Shown here: positions 24,206-35,363 of the stretch, piece after piece
Layout: each line of letters starts with the position of its first letter
How positions within the stretch are numbered: position 1 is the first letter of the stretch
From: Anthopleura xanthogrammica
Lineage: Eukaryota; Cnidaria; Anthozoa; Actiniaria; Actiniidae
NCBI GenBank assembly: GCA_964019055.1
Contig: OZ025208.1
Coordinates: 4,600,453-4,664,452, forward strand
Reading direction: 5' to 3'
Length of the DNA stretch: 64,000 bases
Notes under the pieces: model-generated
Seen by the model: only the letters and a program-made list of their open reading frames with translations
What the model was told of the DNA's origin: nothing
Databases searched by the model: none
Translations under genes and position numbers: made by a program

Positions 24206-24664
24206 GTATGATGATGGTGATGATAATGATGGTAATGATGATGATGATAATGATGGTAGTAGATATGAAATGACAGTTCTGGGACACCTGCTACCATGGG
24301 AACCATCAGAGCTATCTGTGGGTGCACCCTAATGGATAATGATAATGATGATGATGATAACAATAAACAATTATAACATTAATGATAACATCAATGCAAA
24401 TAATAATAATAACAATAATAGTAATGCAAATAATAATAATGCAAATAATAATAATAATATTAATGTTAATATTAATGGAAATAATAATAATAATAATGAT
24501 AAAAATAATAATAATAATAATAATAATATTATCAAAGAACCATATAGTGATAAATTGATGACAAGTGATTTTGTACACATGCCCTTACCCAATACAGTTT
24601 CATCAAAAACGTTATATGTAAAAAACATTAATTTAATTAATTTAAAAAGTATTTTTTTTTGCAG
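24206..24664 (+). repeat. GAT/AAT trinucleotide microsatellites filling an E1 intron
   Basis: The intron between SDYK (24205) and VHVSK (24665) holds imperfect GATGAT repeats, then about 150 bp of AAT-rich repeats (24380-24535), and ends with a T8GCAG acceptor. Open frames through it are artefacts of the repeat. Confidence 0.85.
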
Positions 24665-26639
24665 GTTCATGTGTCCAAAAGCTCTCGAGTCCCCGACCAC
24701 TGCAGGTCGCATGCTCTTAGTGATCAAAGTGATGCAGATTTTATTTCACAATGTAATCATCAGCACAATCTCAGATGTGACAGATGTGATCTAATTCCAC
24801 TGATGTTTTCCGAACTAGATGCGGCACTTAACGAACTTGCCTCTCATCACGAAGAAAAGAAGGAGATGGAGTATGTGATTGCACAATCCAAAAAAAATAT
24901 CCATTCCTGGAAAGCACACCTCATTCGTAGTATAAACCAGGACGAAGCCCGACTTGACATTCTGCAATCTTTGGATCCTACGTCAGTTCTAGCAGTGTTA
25001 GATTGGGCGATGAAATTTATACCCAAGAAGTACCGTGAAAGCCAATCAGATTGTTACGGCAAAAAAGGCATCTCGTGGCACATTGCAGTTGCTATTACAA
25101 GAAGCGTAAGCTGCCACTTAGAAATGATGACATTTGTCCACACTTTCACAAGCTGCACACAGGACAGCTACTCAGTAATGGCCATAATCGACGATGTTGT
25201 CGGGCAGCTGAAAGCTGAAAGACCAGACCTTAGAGACGTCTTTTTGAGGCAGGACAATGCTTGCTGCTATCTAACGCATTCAATCTTCTCGCTATGAGAG
25301 AGATAGCAACAAAGCACGAGGTTCAGGTAAACGTTGACTTTTCAGATCCGCAAGGCAGCCAACATAAAGAGCCACATCAAGGCATACATCAACTTTGGCA
25401 AAGACGTCGAGACTGCAAGCCAAATGAAAGCAGCAATAGATTCATCAAATGGCATCCAAGGAGTTAGAGTGATGCTGTGCGAGCCCCCAGAATTAAAGAA
25501 GCAAGATCCTTTGAAATGGGAAGGTGTAAGTTTCATCAATAACATTTCTTATGACAATGACGGCGTGAAAGTGTGGAGAGAGTATGGCATTGGCAAGGGT
25601 AAGAACATGAAATGGAGTGCATTTGGCCTTCCAAAGAAGAAGAAGATTCATCTCCCGAAGATGACCATCACTAAAAACGCTGCTTCCCCAGAAGCCACAT
25701 TTGCAGAGGTGTCTGTCAGGAAGAAGCAAAACACAAGAAGCCAACCAACAAGTAGCGCAAGCTCAGACGATGAAGAATGCTCAGAAGATGAAGAAGAGCC
25801 AACAAAGCTGTTTCCTTGTCCCGATGATGGCTGCCTCAAATCTTTTCAACGATTTTCATCCCTGCAACGCTATCTTGACGTCGGGAAACATAATTTTTCT
25901 CTGGAACGGGAAACATTTCTAGACAAAGCGATGCTATCATACGCCACAAAACTGGACAAGGGTGACGAGCCTTTAAAGAACCAGCCGATTGAAGAGTCGA
26001 CCACCTCGCGGACCTTGACGTACAGTGACGCTTTACCAAGAGGATGGGCTCTAAAGTCTTCACAATCTCAAAGAAAACGGTTCAGCAACAGTCAAAAAGA
26101 ATATCTAACAAAAATGTTTGACATTGGTGAGAAGACGGGCCATAAAGTAGATGCAAGTACAGTTTCTCAATCAATGAGACAAGCACGAAATCTCGACGGT
26201 TCCTCTATGTTTGAGTCGAGAGAATATCTCACTCCAAAACAGATCAAAAGCTCTTTTTCGCGTCTAGCAAAAAAGAGAAGAGAGGGCAACTCAGAAGACG
26301 AAATGGCGGATGATGAGGAGGAGGATGAGGAGGCATGGGCTGATGAGGAGGAGTTCCAAGAAATCACAAATAATGTCATTTAGGAGGTTGGACTTGTTCC
26401 CCCAATAACGTTTGAATCGCATAATCTTTGTGAACTTGACAAACAAGAAGCTACCAAAGCTTTCAATTAAGATGTTGAGCGATATATGCGCCTTTTTTTG
26501 AGTTGGACACTTCTGCACTCAAGGGAACAAGAACACAGCCATATATTGATTCGCTTAAAATGGAGGTCATTGGGAATTGCAGCTGCAAAAGGTATGCTGT
26601 TGTCCCTTAGCTTGTCTAGTGTTACAAAAAGGATATTAC

Positions 26640-26725
26640 CAAGGGCGGATCCAGGGGGGGGGGGGGTTTCGGATGTGCTGAGGCGTTACCCCCCCAACAC
26701 ACACACACACACACACACCACTAAA
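26640..26725. repeat. Poly-G and CA-repeat patch
   Basis: A run of 13 G, then C7 and about 10 CA units at 26654-26720, between the E1 gene and its right inverted repeat. Low-complexity; assembly errors are likely here. Confidence 0.8.
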
Positions 26726-26959
26726 ATAATAAAGACATACTAATAGTAAATAACTGGTAATGTTTTTAAATGTTGATCTGTAGCTATCTTTTTATGTGAA
26801 GATATATTTTATTTTTCGCGCTGGCGGATCACCTGCTATTACACTAAAGTTTATACAATAAATTGCTTTATTTTTGTTTTATCTTTTATTTTTCGTATTA
26901 ACATTGCCTGAGCCTTGATTCAAAAATTAACCAAAATTACATTCATTTGCAGGTCATGA

Positions 26960-27769
26960 TCGTTTTAAATATGAGCTCGGATGCCAAGAAATGCAAAACA
27001 TCCCGTCCCTACCCTAGAAAGTCGTAGTCTAAAATTAGCATAATCCAAAGTTATTTTGTTTACGTTCGATTCTTCGTACGCGGTTCAGCTGTATCATACA
27101 TTTAGACGTCGTATTGTTTCCATATAAAATAACAGTTCATCAGAAGAAAAAGAAAAACTACTTGGACTATTCCAAAGAGATTTTAAACGCTGTCTAGAAG
27201 CACTCGCGACTGTTGTTGACATGTTGAACAGCAATCGGAAATTATCAACTGACAGACAATGGTCAAGACTTACGATTATCACAGCAGTTTTGCAAATACT
27301 ATGCAAGTTAAGGCCTTAGTAAGGTAAGAAGTGACATATTAAGGCTATTTCTTGTCGTAGAAAGTTAAAATAGTAAGATTAGACGATTGAATTCGGCAGT
27401 TGTTTTACTTATTTGAATGATAATAGCACTTGAATCACGTGTCGTAAAACTAGGATTATTTCTGTTACAAAAGATTACTCAAATGACCTGAAAGTCATGT
27501 AACCGGATGTTTGGAAAACATAAAACAGGGTTTCAGAGTTATTAAGCGGATTAGAATCGATTTTTGTACCGAGATCGGTCGACAAAAGCAACTTACGTTT
27601 GAGCGATAAAAATGGCGAGTTTCGGGTGGTCGGTTAAAAACGACATTTTCTCAAAAATAAAAATATATTTTTCTAAAACAACTATATAGTGCACATCTGG
27701 ACCAAATTTGAGCAAAATCGATGAGACTGCCCTGGCCGCGAAATGGCACATTTGTCTGATTTTTCTTAA
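26960..27769 (-). repeat. E1 right terminal inverted repeat
   Basis: Reverse complement of the left arm. It jumps from CACGTGATTC directly to AAGTGCTATTATC, so about 205 bp present in the left arm are missing. Outer end is GAAAAATCAGACAAATG next to TTAA (27766-27769). Confidence 0.9.
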
Positions 27770-28272
27770 AAGCCTTAAAAGGCTTTATTAATCTTATATA
27801 GTAATTAATGAAATGTAGCATTATTATATAAATTATAATTAATTAATTATTTATCTTTTTGTTATTAATATTGCTTATTTTATCATGATTATTGTAAAGT
27901 GTATTTGATCATAATCCATGTAATTTACGCTATATAAATTATTAAATTATTATTAATTAATAATATTACTTAATAGTTTTAGTACATACCAAAGCGGGAA
28001 CTTACATAGATGACATGTTCTCATTGGTTCGCTATCTTGGGATATTCCACTATATTTACCTCCAAAACTCGGGATAATGTCGAACCAAAGATAGCGGCTC
28101 TAAATTCTCGTTTTACCAGTGCTTTTTATAGTGAAATTGCAAAATAATCCACAAAATCTTTTGTAGAAACAGAAGGAAAGCCACAAAATATGATTTTTAG
28201 AAAAATTCAAGGCGTAATAAGTTATGTATGGTAAAAGAAAGCCATTTGTTTTCCTAGATTTCGCCAAACAAG
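27770..28272. other. Gap between E1 and E2, no feature seen
   Basis: About 500 bp of AT-rich DNA separating two transposons of the same family in opposite orientation. I see no coding sequence. Confidence 0.6.
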
Positions 28273-28276
28273 TTAA
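28273..28276. other. E2 target-site duplication, left TTAA
   Basis: TTAA directly outside the inverted repeat, mirrored by TTAA at 35360-35363. Confidence 0.85.
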
Positions 28277-28989
28277 GTGTCATTGTCAGAGAAAACCAGG
28301 CAGAGCCCGCGGATGAAGGTTGGTCGATTTCCTTCAAATTTCTACCATAGATTCTCCTTTCGAAATGATTAAGAATGATGGGTTTCTTGGGTATATTCAT
28401 TTGTTTCTTCCGAGATTTGACCACCCCCCCTTGTTTTTGCTAATTTGCATAAGAAATTTATCTCGAATTTAGGGTTATTTGCATAGGATTTTTGACCTAC
28501 TTCCCATTGATTGTTATCGCTCATACTCTTTGTACGAAATATCCCACATCTGATGAAATGATTATCAACAGATGAGCTGTTTTGGGTAACTTTGGTTATC
28601 ACAACAAATTTTTAATTTTCGCTTCTGAGCAGCTTTGAGAAATGTAGCAATTTTCGGTCATTTAAAAAAAATAATTTCTCCCATGTGCGCGAACGAATTT
28701 TGGAGTAAAACCACTCAATCTGTAGTGTTTCTATAGTAGATTGAAGGCAAATAAATTTTAGGTTGGGACCTATCAACACTTTTGAGCGAAAGGCCATTAC
28801 ATCTGCTAAAAATTTGCATATATTTTACCGCAACTTGTTTACGTTTCGCAGACGTCTCGCATAAAAACTTGTACAAATTCGTATTTTAGCGTTTACATTC
28901 TGTTTTATGTCTGTTTTGATCATCTTTCTGGTGCAGGAACAGGAGATTGAAATAAAAGCATTACATTTTGACTTTGTTTTTGTCTAGAG
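28277..28989 (+). repeat. E2 left terminal inverted repeat (713 bp)
   Basis: Outer end GTGTCATTGTCAGAGAAAAC, inner end TTTTTGTCTAGAG. Matches the reverse complement of 34648-35359. Confidence 0.95.
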
Positions 28990-30138
28990 GATTAACAACA
29001 AAACTCGACTGATTTTTACATAAACAGCTTTCAGTACTGCATATCTTTATTCATTGCAATCACGCATTGCATTAAAGATTTTCCATAGATTAAAAAAATA
29101 GACTTGATATAAAATGAGTGGTATACAAATGATATGCGCTTTTATAAAATTATAAAAGATGCGAATGAAATATGTTGTCAATAGCTTGCTAAGGTAATTC
29201 TTCTAATTCTCACAAACTTAGGTGGTGTTGAACAATCACTTCATGATTTTTGTCTATAAAACAGGTCTTTAGGATATAACTATTCTACGTACAAAAGCCG
29301 TCCATAAGGTAAGATTCATTTAATATGACAAGGGGGAGGGAGCATGAAAAGTTTAGAGCCCCCTTTTACATTTGCCAATTTTTATGTCCCCCAGCGTGTT
29401 GTGTAAAACAATTCAAGGCCTCTCCTTCCAACTGTATTGACCACTAAAAGCCCCCTATAGACCTTACCGAATTTTTAGAGCCCCCCACAAATCTTCATGC
29501 CCCCTCCTCAAACTATTAAATGAACCTTTCCTGAAAGCTAAAGATCAATAAAGTCATGGAGATTTGCAGAGTCAACCTGTTTCAGTGGCCGGATCGTCAT
29601 CCATAGAAAAACAGCAACGATTTTTCCACAACAAGACGGCTTTAGTTGCTTAACCTGACTAAGTAGAACAACGGTTAAAACTCGAATAGTCCATGTTGTA
29701 GTCTATGCAAAAGAAACACTAGAAGTTTTCTGCACACCAAGACAGTCCGAGTATCTAATTTGAATATAGTGTACATTTGGATTCAAGATTCCTAGACTTA
29801 TCAACTTTTTAACAGTAACTTACTAGCATTGTTCTTCATTACGGGGAACCGGAGGTAAGAGTATAGGTGCACGGTACCCTAAAAGTAACCCATTGTAACT
29901 ATTATAATCCATAAAATATCTCAGTGGTGACACAAAGTACCATTTTTGGGGCCTAATGACGCAAGTCCCCCCCCCCCCCTCTCCCTCTACGTAACTGTTC
30001 TAACTGGCGCATGACGTGATCCTTTCAACAGCATAAGCTATAAAAATCAAGCAAGTAACTCAGTTATAAGAGATCATGTCAATACTTTTATCCCAAGCTC
30101 CCGGCAGAACGTTGTGCATACTTCAGGTATCATGTTGT
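28990..30138. other. E2 non-coding segment downstream of the gene
   Basis: 1.15 kb between the left inverted repeat and the stop of the E2 gene. Contains a C13 run near 29968 and degenerate T/C-rich sequence; no coding sequence recognised. It should hold the 3' UTR. Confidence 0.6.
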
Positions 30139-33100
30139 TCACTTGTCTTTCATGCAAGAGCACTGTTTAGCAAGATCTTCAATTGGCTCATAATAGGACT
30201 TCTTTCTCGCGGAAGAACCGTTTGGCTCGACTTTCAACTCTTGACTAATCTCTTTGAGGGCAGCCAGTTTAAGAGATCGAAGTTTGTTGGAGTTGAAAAG
30301 TTCACAAACGTTGTTGACACCAACTACAATGGGATGGTCTAGTGCTACCATATCATTCAGCACAGTGGTTCGTAGATCATCAGCATCAATTTCTGCCTCT
30401 AGTGCTGTGATGTCCTCTTCGGTTACCTCCTCCTCTCCAATACCTCTCTTGTTCTGCAAAACCTTCAGCCTGGAAAACAGGTTTCGTATCTGCTTGGCGG
30501 TCCTCCATTCTTCAGGTGCAAAGACAAACTGCCCTTCTTTATTTTTTGCAACCTTCATTTCCTTGGCTAACTGCGCTGGATCGGCTTTGAGTCTACTTCG
30601 CGCTCCCTCAGCAAATTTGTTTTCTAAGAACTTCTTTACTTTTTCCGTCATTCTTGAAGACTTCTTGGTCGACTTTAGGGCCCAGCCCTGTGCTCTTTTG
30701 CTGGTCTTGTCTGGGGTTTCTCTTAGCTCTCCTGAATCAGTCGTATTTGTGCTCGTGGATGGACGGTGATCATCTTGAACAGCCATACCAGTCACCTTGC
30801 TAGCCCATTTCATACGTATTTTGTCGTACATTGATTCTGTTTCAAGCAGTCGCTTATGTTGGCCGGTTTCAAGATGCTTGTCTAACTCTGACTGAGATGC
30901 AAAAGTCAGGATACACCCTGTCTCTATGCAGGAAAAAATCCTCTTGGTGTTCTTTCTGCTGCTTTTCCCCACCGTCCCGCGATCTTTGATAGAAGAGCAA
31001 AAGGGCTGTATCACCTTCAAACCAGTATCACCCTGTGGTTGGACATTTAGCTCTTTGTACTTCAGGAGGCGTCCAGAACCAATATCAAAGGCTTTCCATA
31101 CTCTAATGCCTGTTTTCTCAAACTTGAAATTGTTCAGGACACTAATCCCAGGAATTTTGCTTCCTTGATTCTCTTCTTTTGTCGTGTCTACCTGTACTAC
31201 AGATGCGCGACAGCCCTTCAGCCCACCATGAGACTCTAAAGCCTCTTTCATCTCTTCTGCAGTGGATACATTATGCTTCTCATCAACCCAACGTCGAATG
31301 TGTGCTTTCATCGATGCCGTTTTGCGGTCGCATATGTCCTTGCCAGACTGCGGTTCTGAAAAATCGTACTGAATCGGTATGATGCCAGTCCTTTCTCCCA
31401 CCTTTTGGAGACTAAGCAGAAGCGTGCCATTGTGATAACAACCGGCGTTATCAGAGCGAAAATATACCTGGCTAATGTTGGGGTACTCGGCTTTCACATT
31501 CTTTAAGAGATCTTCAACAATAGACAATACTGCAAAACTTTCTTGGGTGCACTTGTTAAAAAGATGGATAAAGCATTCTACTTCAAACTCGTTCTTCCCG
31601 TCTCCATCTTTCTTTTGAGTGGTGATCACTGCGCTCACGTGCCAACTTAGACCGCGCTTGCCAAAGAAGTCTTCCATTTTCTCTCGATATTGAATGGGGA
31701 GAAACTTCATCGCCCAATCCATTATGACAAGACAAGATTTATCATCAAGGTTGTTGAGCACGTCTTGTTTTGCTTCTTCTTGATTTCTCGTCCTAAGCAA
31801 GTGTGCCTTCCACGCTTTGATGCTGGTCTTACATAGCGAAAATTCAAATTTGAGGCAAGCTTTCTGTTCTTCTGAAATCTGGACTTCATTTACCAGCTTC
31901 TCGACGCCTTCAAATAGCTGTTCAAGTGCTTCACATCGTTCACACTCGTGCTTGTGGTCATGTTTGCATTTAGCTTTTAACTTTGGGCAGGCTGCATCAG
32001 ATAGGGCATGAACGCTACAATGGTCGCTGCACTGTTCGTTCCTTCCGACGTGTATCTTGTAGTCGGTCTTCAAATACCTCTTTCCAGCTTTCAGTAACTT
32101 CCGAACAACATTCGTATTCATTCCATGCTCAGCTACACTATCAACAATGGACGACATCTTATCAAAAGCTTCTGCTCCCTCGGCAGTAACGTTATCAAGT
32201 CCATGTAAGGATCTTTGCATGGATGCCGAGCACAATTCCACGATCCTGTACAAGGAACGTTCACTTGCTGGATCAAAGTTCTGCTCACTGCAATGCAACA
32301 GGTACTGACTGATGATTCGAGATGGTAGCATCGTTCGGATAACTGCTGGAATGGTAACTCTTTCTCCAGAATCAAGCTTGAGAGTTTTCGTGCCAAATGC
32401 TACATCTTGAACAAACTCTGGTCGTGAAATGTAGTTAATAAAATGGTCGACTTTGACGGGGTCAATTCTAGTGCGATATATAGGTCTTTCAAGAGGTGGC
32501 TGCCCTTTGCCTTCTTCTGTGGCGTGAAGCCGTGCTTGATCTATCCTCCACTTGGATAATCCTGGTATCATTTCTTGTAGCTCGCTCTTGGTAAAGTCGT
32601 TAGCAAATAGCGATAGAATCTGACGTTTGGTCTGCCAAGTGTCTGCCTCATCGAAAGCCTTTACTAAAACATCTACGATACCACTGTGCGGATCGAAGTG
32701 CTTGCGGCTGAATGTCTCTTGAAGTGGCTCTGTTTGTACTGCTCTCCATACCAGCTCCTCTTGGCCAGGTGCTAAAACGGAGAGAGAAGCAGCAATGGCT
32801 TCCTTAGCCTTGCGTACATAGTACCGCTGCTGGGTGTCAGAAACATCATTCCAATCTGTATTCAGGGTTGACTTTACAGGACTATAGCGGCCATCCATGA
32901 TGCTGTCGATGGCTTCATTTAGGTTTGCCCTCTTTTGGTTTTGTGCCTCTATCTCATCAACCCAAATACTTATTTCTGCTTCAGGAATCGAGCTTTGTGA
33001 AGACTGTGAGCACTGCGAACTCTGTGATGATTGTGTAGATTGTGAAGAAACGGCAATCACTTCATCCGATTCACTATCACCACCACTCTCTGCAATCATT

Positions 33101-34492
33101 TTTTCGTTGTCATCTTTTTCTGGAATTATTTCTTTGTGTTTATCTTTTTGCTGCAATGACGGATGCTACAGACAAATTAAAAGAAGGAACGAATGTGTAT
33201 TACAAAAATATATAAGTTTTTACTCATGTAAGTACTTTTAAAACAAGGTCTACTTAACCATAATTACATACCTCTTCGCTATGCTTGGTGCCGTGTGTCT
33301 TGTAGTGATCTTTACGGCAAAGAGTACAAATAGCTACAATGGAATAAACCGCTTTGTAAAAATACTAAATAATTCAAATACTGCGTATTTTCTTGAAAGA
33401 ATATTCCCTCCTTCCTTCCCTACTTTCTTCCTCCCTACCTCCCTTTCTTCATTCATTCACTAACCCACCCATCCAATTCAATCATCAATTGCATGAAAAA
33501 AATTGCATTTTTTTGTAACATACATTTTTACGAATTCCTTGCTTTTTTTCAGTATCACTCTGCACTCACTAGCTCCAATTAGCTGATGTACCCTTAGGTT
33601 TGTGAAGGGAAAGGGGTGGGAGATGTGTGCAAAAATTTTTCCTCCGCATGCATGAATATTTTTCTGGCATTTTCATGTCGCTTTGGGGGTGGGGGTGGGG
33701 TGAGAGTTCTGCACCCCCTCCCCAGATAAAAGATAATAATAATATTAATAATAATAATAATATTTATAATGCGCAAATTCCATTGAAATATGATCAAATG
33801 CGCAATAAAAGAATACAATAACAAATATTGAAATAATGATAAAAATAAAAAATGTAACATAATTATAAAAATAATAACTACTAAAATCAACTAAGAATAA
33901 TTAAAATACTAAAACCTAAAATTATGATCCACCCGATATATACACAAGCATACCAACAGTACATCAGAAACCATAGAATGTTCCGTTCTTATTATGAAGC
34001 ATTTTACACTTGCTGTGAAATTATGCATACGTGTCGAGTTCAAAAAATAAATTGCAGATATTGATTTTTATATAAGAAGCTAATGCTGTTCTTACCTGAT
34101 CCAATGGGAACCACAATGCTGTGTTCGTTATATATTTCTGTTGACATTACAGCATTTACACGACGTGGTTTAGGTAGCTTCCTCTTTTCTCCTTTGTGAA
34201 AAGGATAAGCACATTTGTTGCTCTTACGGCCAGCCCAGTCGGATGTCAGTGACTTTCTGTGTTTTGGACAAACTGTCATTACAGCTTTCTCTTGTGGAGA
34301 AGCAGTGAAATACCCAGCGCGATTCATGATGAGATCTGCTTCGCTTACAACACTTGGACCGCTCACGCCAATGCTTTCGAGAAGAGGATTCATATCTCGA
34401 TTACATGCTACAAGAGGTATTATAGATGTTCCAATACCCACATCATCACAAGGCGATTCGTTAGAAATAAAAGAGCAACTCATCGAACTCAT
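30139..34492 (-). CDS. E2 putative transposase, about 1,161 aa, three exons, intact, superfamily unassigned
   Basis: Exons 34492-34096, 33333-33272 and 33165-30139 join in frame through GT-AG introns (donors GTAAGA and GTATGT). Domains: residues 40-132, Cys/His block (VSGPSVV, VMTVCPKHRKSLTSDWAGRK, CAYPF, VVPIGS); CxxC exon (AICTLCRKDHYKTHGTKHSE); Ser/Gln-rich acidic linker; helix-turn-helix-like stretch (RRQILSLFANDFTKSELQEM); a zinc-binding segment (CSDHCSVHAL, CKHDHKHECERCE); an RNase H/DDE-like core with LVIMDWAMKFLP, FFGKRGLSWHV, VYFRSDNAGCYHN and DFSEPQSGKDICDRKTAS; a C2H2 finger (CIETGC then HLETGQH); and a homeodomain-like end (GWALK...TAKQIRNLFSRL). Acidic residues in IMDW, RSDN and SEPQ or CDR are my candidate catalytic triad. 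Likely role: cut-and-paste transposition of E2. The function is inferred from context and motifs. Confidence 0.75.
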
Positions 34493-34647
34493 GTTAGAAA
34501 TCTTAGTAAGGTTTCACAATTCGACTGGTAGATTATCGGAATATTTCTATTGCCATTGACTACATAGTGACGCGACGATCTAAAAGGCAGTCTGTTAGAA
34601 ATCAAGTAGCTGTCAATTTTTTAAGATTAAAATTTTTTAATTAAAAT

Positions 34648-35359
34648 CTCTAGACAAAAACAAAGTCAAAATGCAATGCTTTTATTTCAATCTCCTGTTC
34701 CTGCACCAGAAAGATGATCAAAACAGACATAAAACAGAATGTAAACGCTAAAATACAAATTTGTACAAGTTTCTATGCGAGACGTCTGCGAAACGTAAAC
34801 AAGTTGCGGTAAAATATATGCAAATTTTTAGCAGATGTAATGGCCTTTCTCTCAAAAGTGTTGATAGGTCCCAACCTAAAATTTATTTGCCTTCAATCTA
34901 CTATAGAAACACTACAGATTGAGTGGTTTTACTCCAAAATTCGTTCGCGCACATGGGAGAAATTATTTTTTTTAAATGACCGCAAATTGCTACATTTCTC
35001 AAAGCTGCTCAGAAGCGAAAATTAAAAATTTGTTGTGATAACCAAAGTTACCCAAAACAGCTCATCTGTTGATAATCATTTCATCAGATGTGGGATATTT
35101 CGTACAAAGAGTATGAGCGATAACAATCAATGGGAAGTAGGTCAAAAATCCTATGCAAATAACCCTAAATTCGAGATAAATTTCTTATGCAAATTAGCAA
35201 AAACAAGGGGGGTGGTCAAATCTCGGAAGAAACAAATGAATATACCCAAGAAACCCATCATTCTTAATCATTTCGAAAGGAGAATCTATAGTAGAAATTT
35301 GAAGGAAATCGGCCAACCTTCATCCGCGGGCTCTGCCTGGTTTTCTCTGACAACGACAC
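34648..35359 (-). repeat. E2 right terminal inverted repeat (712 bp)
   Basis: Reverse complement of the left arm with only scattered mismatches by eye. The E2 gene begins 156 bp inside it (ATG at 34492), so its promoter probably lies in this arm. A conserved ORF in both arms (for example 34840-35025) is most likely not coding. Confidence 0.95.
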
Positions 35360-35363
35360 TTAA
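35360..35363. other. E2 target-site duplication, right TTAA
   Basis: TTAA directly outside the right inverted repeat; the flanks beyond it do not match. Confidence 0.85.

Larger units (their letters stand above)
19342..26383 (+). pseudogene. E1 transposase-like gene, five exons, broken
   Basis: Exon A 19342-19742: N-terminal Cys/His domain (FSGP, MTICPDHRATLEISW) with an internal frameshift, ending FFPPGSG with a phase-1 donor. Exon B 19881-19984: CxxC exon (ICKKCRYLIKAMDS). Exon C from 20500: linker ending near SPKVLLNVI, where homology to E2/E3 stops at the Harbinger insertion. Exon D resumes at about 23670 (WIPGLSRYRFNMARHH) and ends at 24205 (SDYK, donor GTATGA). Exon E 24665-26383: SDHCR-type Cys/His block, LDWAMKFIP (candidate first Asp), FLRQDNACCY (second), then a frameshift near 25270 and loss of a GKxxCD segment at 25350. 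Downstream are an altered C2H2 finger (25815-25890) and GWALK...QIKSSFSRLAKKRR. In-frame TAG at 26381. Non-functional. Confidence 0.8.
17991..27769 (+). mobile_element. E1: long-TIR DNA transposon of the E1-E4 family, decayed, with a nested Harbinger
   Basis: Inverted terminal regions of about 980 bp (left) and 810 bp (right) enclose a split transposase-like gene on the plus strand. A TTAA sits at the right edge (27766-27769); no TTAA is visible at the left edge, where the first matching bases are AGAAAAATCA near 17992. The total of about 9.78 kb minus about 2.8 kb of Harbinger DNA leaves about 7.0 kb, the size of the intact relative E2. Left boundary uncertain by a few tens of bases. Confidence 0.75.
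28277..35359 (-). mobile_element. E2: apparently complete TTAA-flanked long-TIR transposon, 7,083 bp
   Basis: Terminal inverted repeats of 713 and 712 bp with only scattered mismatches, each starting GTGTC(A/G)TTGTCAGAG at the outer end and flanked by TTAA (28273-28276 and 35360-35363). Similarity stops exactly at the TTAA on both sides, as expected for a target-site duplication. The interior holds one gene, on the minus strand, with all exons open. TTAA duplications are known for piggyBac and Kolobok transposons, but the encoded protein lacks the signature blocks I know for those superfamilies. Nearly identical arms, open exons and intact TTAA argue for recent movement. Confidence 0.88.

Noticed and set aside
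24312..24727. Asn-rich and Ile/Leu-rich ORFs
   Set aside because: AAT/GAT microsatellite in an E1 intron.
30254..30769. 171-codon plus-strand ORF opposite the E2 gene
   Set aside because: Shadow of the long minus-strand coding exon.
34840..35025. 61-codon ORF and neighbour repeated in both E2 arms
   Set aside because: Same reason; lies in the terminal repeat and is broken differently in each arm.
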